64,000 nucleotides of DNA from an uncultured Candidatus Melainabacteria bacterium. Its GTDB lineage: Bacteria > Cyanobacteriota > Vampirovibrionia > Gastranaerophilales > Gastranaerophilaceae. The notes beneath the pieces are model-generated. The model was given only the letters and a program-made list of their open reading frames with translations, had not been told where the DNA came from and made no database searches. The stretch's first letter is position 1, and every line of letters starts with the position of its first letter. Made by a program: the position numbers and the translations under genes. Location: assembly GCA_934754515.1 (NCBI GenBank), contig CAKVIG010000010.1, forward strand, positions 18,044-82,043, in the 5' to 3' direction. Of the stretch, positions 58,773-64,000 are shown piece by piece.

Positions 58773-59579
58773 TTACAAATAGCATTTTGACTCTTGACCA
58801 ATAACACCTGCATAAAGCTCAACGTATTGTTTAGCAGGACTTGAGTCAATTTTTGTAAATAAAACTTCTTCAATTTGGAAAAATCCCACATCACCTGTCA
58901 TTTCAACAGTAATCTTAATAGGCTTCTTCTCGCCGTGTTGAATTCTTATTCTGTCAATTGCATTTGCTGAATATTTGTGAATATCGCCGACTTTCGGAGT
59001 TGTATTCATTGCAAGAGGAATTCTCGCACGACCTTTTGTCATGTCGCATCCGTCTGCAATCAGAATAATTCCTGCTTCTGTAGAGTGGATTTTTCGAGAA
59101 GCCATGTGACCAATAATCGCCTCAATTACAAGTGAGCGAATAACAACGCGTCTGTGTAAATCATTTGGCAAAATATGCATCAAAGCTCTTTCAACAAGCG
59201 GTTTCGCTAAGATTACAGACATTTCTTCGTGTCCTTGACGTCCAATCATCATGCCCAAATCGTGCATTAAACCTGCCAAAATTACCGCGCACATACTATC
59301 TTCAAAAGTTCCGATTTCTTCTTTTTCAAGCGAAGTTTTAATTCCGCATTCGTGAAGAATGTTCAACATCTTGATTGAGTTAGCCGCAACTTGTCGCATG
59401 TGAACAGGACCGTGGTCATTGTAGCCCAAACGTTTGATTGAAACATTGTTTGCATAATCCTGCATCTCTTGAAGTTCTCCGTCTTCAAACAGGTAATGTG
59501 CAAGTTCCAAACATAGAGGGTGACTTTGGAGTCTTTTAAGAATCTTTGATTCTACTGATATTTCTTTTACTGATTTCAT
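58773..59579 (-). CDS. HD-domain phosphohydrolase
   Basis: A 268-residue metal-dependent hydrolase of the HD superfamily. NDHGPVHMRQVAANSIKML gives the first His, VILAGLMHDLGMMIGRQGHEEMS the HD doublet, and a later Asp (ILIADGCDMTKGR) completes the site. The C-terminal third is a beta-rich domain (KKPIKITVEMTGDVGFFQIEE). This plan occurs in conserved archaeal and cyanobacterial HD proteins whose substrates (nucleotides or phosphoesters) are not settled. It is on the same strand as mazG. Confidence 0.85.
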   Translation of the reverse strand: MKSVKEISVESKILKRLQSHPLCLELAHYLFEDGELQEMQDYANNVSIKRLGYNDHGPVHMRQVAANSIKMLNILHECGIKTSLEKEEIGTFEDSMCAVILAGLMHDLGMMIGRQGHEEMSVILAKPLVERALMHILPNDLHRRVVIRSLVIEAIIGHMASRKIHSTEAGIILIADGCDMTKGRARIPLAMNTTPKVGDIHKYSANAIDRIRIQHGEKKPIKITVEMTGDVGFFQIEEVLFTKIDSSPAKQYVELYAGVIGQESKCYL

Positions 59580-59640
59580 AGCTCTATTTATATTTTAGCA
59601 CATGTTTTCGATAAAATAAACTGCTACCTATTAATAAAAT

Positions 59641-59681
59641 TAAAAGTGGGCAAATTTAGTTTTAACTAAATTTGCCCACTT
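59641..59681 (-). terminator. Terminator of the SEC-C gene
   Basis: AAGTGGGCAAATTTAGTT (59644-59661) and its exact complement (59664-59681), followed on the minus strand by a T-rich tail. Confidence 0.8.
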
Positions 59682-59702
59682 GAAAAAAATCATTAATTTT
59701 AA

Positions 59703-60947
59703 TTATTTACCGCAGCAGTTTTTGAATTTCTTACCGCTTCCGCAAGGACAAGGGTCGTTTCTACCAACTTTTTCAGTGACAACTGGTGCTTGCGGTTTAG
59801 GTTCTGATATGTAATCGAAAATTTGTGAAAACGCATTTGAACAGAACAAAATTGTTGCAGAAGAATAAAGTTTGTTATTCAAATATTCTGATTTATAATT
59901 TTTAATCAATTCTTCAAAAGTATAATTTGTTCCCATAACTTCATTTACAGTTTCCATAAAGTTTGGATATTGGGTTGAAACTCTTTCCAAAATCGTATCT
60001 GGAATTGAATCATTTGTTAAAAAGTATTCAACGCAGCTTTTTGCGTTCTCAACAGAGTCTTTGTTTTCAAAAATCTTGCAGAATGTTTCGTAGAAAGGTA
60101 TTGCATAAAGACCGTTTTCTTTATCAAAAATTACTGCAACATCGTAAGTTTCGTTGTGAGAAGAAAATCCGCCCATAGAATTTTCCAAGAAGTTTGAATA
60201 ATTGTTATCCAATTCTTTAACGTGGAAAAATTTGTATTCGGAGATGTCACAACCTTTATCTGATAAATCAACTTCTTCACCTTCATTAAACGTGCCTATA
60301 ATATCATCTGCGTGTTTATTAGTAGTCAAAATTATATCTTTATCAAACGTTTTGATAAATTTTTCATACATTTCTGCGATTGTTGATTTGATTTCTTCTT
60401 CTTTTTCAGGGTTATCCATATACAACAAGCGCGGAGTGTGAACCAATTTCATTACAGCGTATCTGTAAGCTTCTTCTTTTTGAGAATGAGAAAGTACGCT
60501 TGAAATTTCGATAATATAATATTCGCCATCAAGTTCGAAAATTCTGCCTGCTATAAATTGACCGGCATAAATACCTCTAAAGTTAGTCATTTTAGTAAGC
60601 GAAAGCACTTTATAAGTTTTTTCATTTACTAAATTATATAATTCAAAACCGTTTTTCAAAATCTTTTTGATTTCAAAAATAGAAGATTGTGCGTCGTTTA
60701 ATTTTTCTATAATATCTTTTGCGCCTTTTTCTTCTGTATACATTTCCAAAATAGATTTACCGCTTATTCTGCGTTCAAAAACGTAAGGTAAAAATATCTT
60801 TTCCATCTGATTAAGTGAAATATTTCTTGCGCCTATGGTTGATAAATATTCTGTAAAATCAGAATTAATAGTTTCATTTGTTTGCGTGAAATCAAAAATT
60901 TCTTTTAAAGCTTCATTAATTTCGTTAATTTTTTCCAAAACTGTCAT
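59703..60947 (-). CDS. Unknown protein with C-terminal SEC-C zinc motif
   Basis: A 414-residue soluble protein. The last 25 residues are RNDPCPCGSGKKFKNCCGK, the complete SEC-C zinc-binding motif also found at the tail of many SecA proteins. The rest is mixed helix/strand and not recognised (LEKINEINEALKEIFDFT at the start). ATG 60947 follows GAGGAGAAGG; an earlier in-frame start lacks a ribosome site. SEC-C tails bind zinc and often SecB, ribosomes or nucleic acid, so a role in translation or protein traffic is possible. Confidence 0.75.
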   Translation of the reverse strand: MTVLEKINEINEALKEIFDFTQTNETINSDFTEYLSTIGARNISLNQMEKIFLPYVFERRISGKSILEMYTEEKGAKDIIEKLNDAQSSIFEIKKILKNGFELYNLVNEKTYKVLSLTKMTNFRGIYAGQFIAGRIFELDGEYYIIEISSVLSHSQKEEAYRYAVMKLVHTPRLLYMDNPEKEEEIKSTIAEMYEKFIKTFDKDIILTTNKHADDIIGTFNEGEEVDLSDKGCDISEYKFFHVKELDNNYSNFLENSMGGFSSHNETYDVAVIFDKENGLYAIPFYETFCKIFENKDSVENAKSCVEYFLTNDSIPDTILERVSTQYPNFMETVNEVMGTNYTFEELIKNYKSEYLNNKLYSSATILFCSNAFSQIFDYISEPKPQAPVVTEKVGRNDPCPCGSGKKFKNCCGK

Positions 60948-61134
60948 TGCCTTCTCCTCATTGTATTCAAGAATACCGTAAACAGGATGAGTTAGCAATA
61001 ATACAATAAGGCTAGATTTTTGCGAACGACTTTAGCGCATTCCCTCTCCACGGGACTCTGCCGAAAAAAGTTGACTAAATGTCAAGTTTTTGAGAGGTCA
61101 GTTAGGGTGGGGGCTTACAAAAATCAAAAAATAT

Positions 61135-61797
61135 TTAAAACAAACCTTCACACAAAACGAATCTGCCTAAAAGTTCGACTTCGCAATAGTTTTTTAATGA
61201 ATCCACAAGGCATTTATTATCACAAAAACCGCCTGACAAATAAATTTTTTCAGGCTTTTTACAAAAGTTCCAAGCATTGAAAGCTATTCCGTGTACGAAT
61301 TTAGAAATAGCTTCTGAAGGTTTAACTCCGGCAGAAATCGAATCCATAATCTTTTCCATTCCAAAAATACCACAGGTAACGGCAAATTTTTCTTCATCAA
61401 ATGCTAATTCTTCTGCTCTTACTCCGTAAAATTTTAAAAGCATCTCAACTGTTGCACCGGTAGAACTGGCACAAGAAGTATTCCAATCCATATCATGAAA
61501 TTTGCCGTCTTTGAATTTTATCCACTTAGCATCACGACTTCCTAAATCCAAAACGGTTGCATTAGATGAAATATCACGTTTTTTTGCACCTTGTGCTAAC
61601 GCGATAATCTCATTTTCGCTTGCATTTGACATGTGACCGCAAGAGCGAGTCGGCACAATGTTTTGCGCTTTTATTATGCGCGAAGGCAAAATGTAATAGG
61701 CGAAATTTCTGTCTTGTTTAATAAAAAACTTATCATCAAATCGTTTTTCGTCTGTTATTATTTTTGAATATGTTGTTCCTGCATCTAAATAAATCAT
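61135..61797 (-). CDS. HgdC/BadF-type ATPase (2-hydroxyacyl-CoA dehydratase activator-like)
   Basis: A 220-residue ASKHA-fold protein. The phosphate loop is LDAGTTYSKII; ATVLDLGSRDAKWIKFKDG is the second phosphate motif, and IYLSGGFCDNKCL the adenosine motif. Cys in NTSCASSTGATVEML and in VTCGIFGMEKIM correspond to the cluster ligands of HgdC activators. It is slightly shorter than usual (about 255). No dehydratase subunits are adjacent. ATG 61797 is preferred to GTG 61806. It could activate a distant dehydratase or a related benzoyl-CoA-type enzyme. Confidence 0.82.
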   Translation of the reverse strand: MIYLDAGTTYSKIITDEKRFDDKFFIKQDRNFAYYILPSRIIKAQNIVPTRSCGHMSNASENEIIALAQGAKKRDISSNATVLDLGSRDAKWIKFKDGKFHDMDWNTSCASSTGATVEMLLKFYGVRAEELAFDEEKFAVTCGIFGMEKIMDSISAGVKPSEAISKFVHGIAFNAWNFCKKPEKIYLSGGFCDNKCLVDSLKNYCEVELLGRFVLCEGLF

Positions 61798-61846
61798 TGT
61801 TCTCACTTGAAAAAAATTATAAATACGTTAAAATAAGAACACAGGC

Positions 61847-62038
61847 AAGGGTAATGCAACTACCCTTACCCGTAACCCTAATTAAAGGGTTTTGAGGACG
61901 AGAATTAGTATTATTAATAATGCTAATTCTCTTGCATTGACTTCAACAAGCAGTGCTACACACGTAGGTCAAGGACGGCGTCAAATTGAAAATTACAATT
62001 CAATCGTATAGTACCAAGTCCGCCTTAATACAACCTAC
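61847..62038. repeat. Cluster of four hairpins in a non-coding gap
   Basis: In order: AAGGGTA/TACCCTT (61847-61867); AACCCT/AGGGTT (61874-61891); a 32-base palindrome GAGAATTAG...CTAATTCTC (61900-61931); and a 75-base GTAG-headed structure (61964-62038) whose arms contain GTAGGT, GGACGGCG and GTCCGCC, with an inner ATTGAA/TTCAAT stem. No ORF is present. The last looks like a REP-type element. Confidence 0.65.
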
Positions 62039-62156
62039 AAGCTAAAAGTGAAGTAAAAAACCTCCTTTCTGCTTTCGCTCGTTAGTCAAAATGTGTTAAA
62101 ATCTTTAGCCTGTATTCTTTTTTCAAAGTTCAATGATAATTATAAAATAGAGGGCA

Positions 62157-62195
62157 AAAAAAATCAATGTACCAAGAAGATACATTGATTTTTTT
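62157..62195 (-). terminator. Terminator of the AGCS symporter gene
   Basis: A 15-bp stem ATCAATGTA.../...TACATTGAT with A/T tracts on both sides and a 9-base loop, 19 bases after the stop. Confidence 0.88.
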
Positions 62196-62213
62196 AAATA
62201 TTTATAATTCATC

Positions 62214-63731
62214 CTAAAATCTGATAAATTTTTTAACTAATTTCATATCTTGTTTTTCTAAATAAGCTTTCAAATCACGTTTAATTTCAGGACACAAGAT
62301 ATACAATACAATGATGTTTGGAACGCACAAAGCAATCATCATAGCATCTGTAATATCAATAACTGACTTAACGTTCATTGCAGAACCGATAATAATGAAT
62401 AAGCAATAAATCAAGTTGAAAGCCAAAACGCGTTTTTTACCTTCACCAAACAAGAATGTCCAAGCTTTTTGTCCGTAATAAGCCCAAGAAATCAATGTTG
62501 ATAATGCAAACATTACAGCGATTATTGAAAGAATAACCGGGAAGAACGGAATTACAGATTGAAAAGCGTTTGATGCTAATTCGATACCTGAAATTTCTTT
62601 AGCAGCGTGTGTGCAAGCACCTGAAAATACAATTGCAAAAGAAGTAAATAAACAAAGAACACCTGTTAAAAATGTTTCTAATAAAGCTACAAAACCTTGT
62701 GAAACAGGCTCTTTAGTTTGAGCAGTAGCGTAAACAATCGCAGCGGCACCTGTTCCGGCTTCGTTTGATTGAACAGAACGTCTTAAACCAATGATAATTG
62801 TACCGATTACGCCACCCGCAACAGCTGTAGGATTAAAAGCTTCACGAATAATCAAAGCGATAGCATGAGGAATGTTCATAAAGTTTGCAAAAATAACAAT
62901 TAAACCTGAAACAATATATAATAAACACATTGTCGGAGTTAAAATTGTTGTAACTTTTGCTATGCTTTTAATACCACCAACAATTACCATACCTATCAAA
63001 ACTGCTGCAACTAAACCAATTAACCAAGTATAACCATGAAAAATACTATGTGAACCACCGGTAATGAATACTATTTGGTGTGCAGTTTGGTTAATTTGAA
63101 TCATGTTACCGCCTGTAATACCGCCACCAATACAAAGTATTGCATATAATACTGACAAAGGTTGACCTAACCAACGCATTTTCTTTCTAGTAAGACCGTG
63201 CGCAATGTAGTGCATCGGACCGCCTGATACAGAACCGTCAAGGTTAAATCTTCTATATTTTACTGCTAAAGTTGCTTCTACAAACTTAATTGACATACCC
63301 AAAAGTGCGCCTGCGAAAATCCAAAATGCAGCACCCGGACCACCGATTGAAATTGAAATTGCAACACCTGCAATACTACCGATACCGATTGTACCAGATA
63401 AAGCTGTTGCTAATGCTTGGAAAGATGAAACTTCACCACATCCGTCATTGTGTTTTTCGGCAGGTTTTGCAACAACGTCAATCGCATGTTTAAATCCCCA
63501 AACAGAAATACCTTTAAAATAGAACGTGAAAAAGAAACCTGCAATTAGCACCCAAAAAATAATCAACGGAACATCACATCCGCAGATATTGATTGGGAAG
63601 AAAATTAATTTTGCGACTGCGTCTGAAATCGGCGCAACGTGCTTATCCATAAATTCGTCTACATTCATAGCTTGCGCAGACTGTAGAGTCATAAGCATTG
63701 TCGTAAATAACATCATCAAAAATTTCTTCAT
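62214..63731 (-). CDS. Alanine/glycine:cation symporter (AGCS family)
   Basis: A 505-residue sodium-coupled amino acid importer with about ten to eleven membrane helices. Family signatures are SGTIGIGSIAGVAISISIGG, GPMHYIAHGLTRKKMRWLG, and SNEAGTGAAAIVYATAQTKEP (read as SNEAGTGAAAIVYATAQ then TKEP). An N-terminal hydrophobic stretch (MKKFLMMLFTTMLMTLQSAQA, residues 1-21) resembles a signal peptide and is longer than usual. The family takes up alanine, glycine or related D/L amino acids. It is monocistronic, with a strong terminator. Confidence 0.93.
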   Translation of the reverse strand: MKKFLMMLFTTMLMTLQSAQAMNVDEFMDKHVAPISDAVAKLIFFPINICGCDVPLIIFWVLIAGFFFTFYFKGISVWGFKHAIDVVAKPAEKHNDGCGEVSSFQALATALSGTIGIGSIAGVAISISIGGPGAAFWIFAGALLGMSIKFVEATLAVKYRRFNLDGSVSGGPMHYIAHGLTRKKMRWLGQPLSVLYAILCIGGGITGGNMIQINQTAHQIVFITGGSHSIFHGYTWLIGLVAAVLIGMVIVGGIKSIAKVTTILTPTMCLLYIVSGLIVIFANFMNIPHAIALIIREAFNPTAVAGGVIGTIIIGLRRSVQSNEAGTGAAAIVYATAQTKEPVSQGFVALLETFLTGVLCLFTSFAIVFSGACTHAAKEISGIELASNAFQSVIPFFPVILSIIAVMFALSTLISWAYYGQKAWTFLFGEGKKRVLAFNLIYCLFIIIGSAMNVKSVIDITDAMMIALCVPNIIVLYILCPEIKRDLKAYLEKQDMKLVKKFIRF

Positions 63732-63856
63732 AATCTCTTTTCCCTTAATTCTCGGCTATTTTACCACTTTTTATTAATTGTACCAAAAACAAGTCAAATC
63801 ATTACAAAATCTTTACATTACAGGGAAAATGTAACAATATGCAAGTCTTTTTAATC

Positions 63857-63884
63857 AAAAGGCGCAGCCATTGGCTGCGCCTTT
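63857..63884 (-). terminator. Terminator of the S1-domain gene
   Basis: AAAGGCGCAGCC-ATT-GGCTGCGCCTTT, followed on the minus strand by TTGATT; it lies 23 bases after the partial gene at the window end. Confidence 0.85.
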
Positions 63885-63907
63885 ATAAAAATCAATGATT
63901 CAAAAAA

Positions 63908-64000
63908 CTATTTTTGAATATCTTTAACAGACAAAGCGATTCTGTGTTCTTTTGGAGTGAATTTCTTAATAAGAACGTCAACTTCTGAACCAACTTTGAA
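63908..64000 (-). CDS. rpsA: C-terminal end of an S1-domain protein, probably ribosomal protein S1
   Basis: Only the last 30 codons are inside the window: FKVGSEVDVLIKKFTPKEHR then IALSVKDIQK and a TAG stop. The VGSEVDVLIKKF...RIALSVKD pattern is the last strands of an S1 RNA-binding repeat, and the ending after it is typical of bacterial S1. Another multi-S1 protein cannot be excluded until the 5' part is seen. Its own terminator follows. Confidence 0.75.
   Translation of the reverse strand, partial: FKVGSEVDVLIKKFTPKEHRIALSVKDIQK

Noticed and set aside
1..64000. CRISPR arrays, tRNA or rRNA genes, prophage or IS transposases
   Set aside because: No regularly spaced repeats, no T-loop plus acceptor patterns in the gaps, and no transposase or integrase motifs were seen by eye; a tRNA scan would settle the RNA genes.

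Overview
The window is AT-rich bacterial chromosome, densely coded, with no phage, integrase, transposase, rRNA, tRNA or CRISPR array that I could see. The mix of genes fits a non-photosynthetic relative of cyanobacteria of the Vampirovibrionia/Melainabacteria type, most likely a gut Gastranaerophilales. The evidence is flagellar rod genes, a PilM-PilN fusion with PilO, a RpoD-type sigma factor, a CHASE2 cyclase, pyruvate formate-lyase activase, no photosynthesis genes, and many lineage-restricted proteins. This placement is inferred from gene content only.

Layout. 1-3201 (minus): a NarL-type response regulator, a histidine kinase, flgB and flgC, apparently one flagellar transcription unit. 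3202-3954: a non-coding stretch with two long perfect hairpins. 3955-13689: TPR proteins, a lytic-transglycosylase-like protein, a GH38 mannosidase, a GH13 enzyme and a large unknown protein. 13908-17603: a stand-alone LuxR-type HTH, a candidate type I toxin-antitoxin locus, pnp and a small membrane protein. 17768-19468: a cysteine-codon attenuator and unknown membrane protein A. 19476-21948: eda-kdgK-csaB. 22182-31364: a CHASE2 adenylate cyclase, pilO, pilMN, nadA, rlmB, rpoD and a TPR protein. 31461-38624: secA, pgi, a DUF2993-like protein, a GerMN protein, an orphan HicB-like protein, rimI and a BioY-like protein. 38882-42429: an HMGL-like aldolase and four lineage-specific proteins. 42615-46742: glmS, a 54-residue ORF, ahcY and an unknown. 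46775-49727: two DUF805/DUF2628-like membrane proteins and pflA. 49865-53382: hom, thrC, proB. 53523-55868: small unknowns, then a serine-codon attenuator and membrane protein B, a paralogue of A. 55883-64000 (minus): an EamA transporter, small secreted proteins, a parvulin, mazG, an HD hydrolase, a SEC-C protein, an HgdC-like ATPase, an AGCS symporter and the 3' end of an S1-domain gene.

The most interesting signal is a pair of paralogous genes of unknown function (17963-19468 and 54372-55868). Each sits behind a nearly leaderless promoter, a tiny leader ORF with a run of one amino acid (three Cys codons; six Ser codons), and mutually exclusive hairpins ending in an intrinsic terminator. This is trp-style attenuation keyed to different amino acids in front of members of one unknown family. 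The second is a compact convergent locus at 14361-14648: a 26-residue hydrophobic ORF with its Shine-Dalgarno in a hairpin, and an opposing promoter-to-terminator small RNA overlapping its 3' half, arranged like Fst/RNAII type I toxin-antitoxin systems but with no recognised family member.

Intergenic space is full of short palindromic repeats: GTAG-headed REP-like hairpins, a TTAACGAC-rich inverted repeat flanking the flagellar/histidine kinase genes, and GGAAAATGG-type repeats. No REP-type transposase is present in the window.
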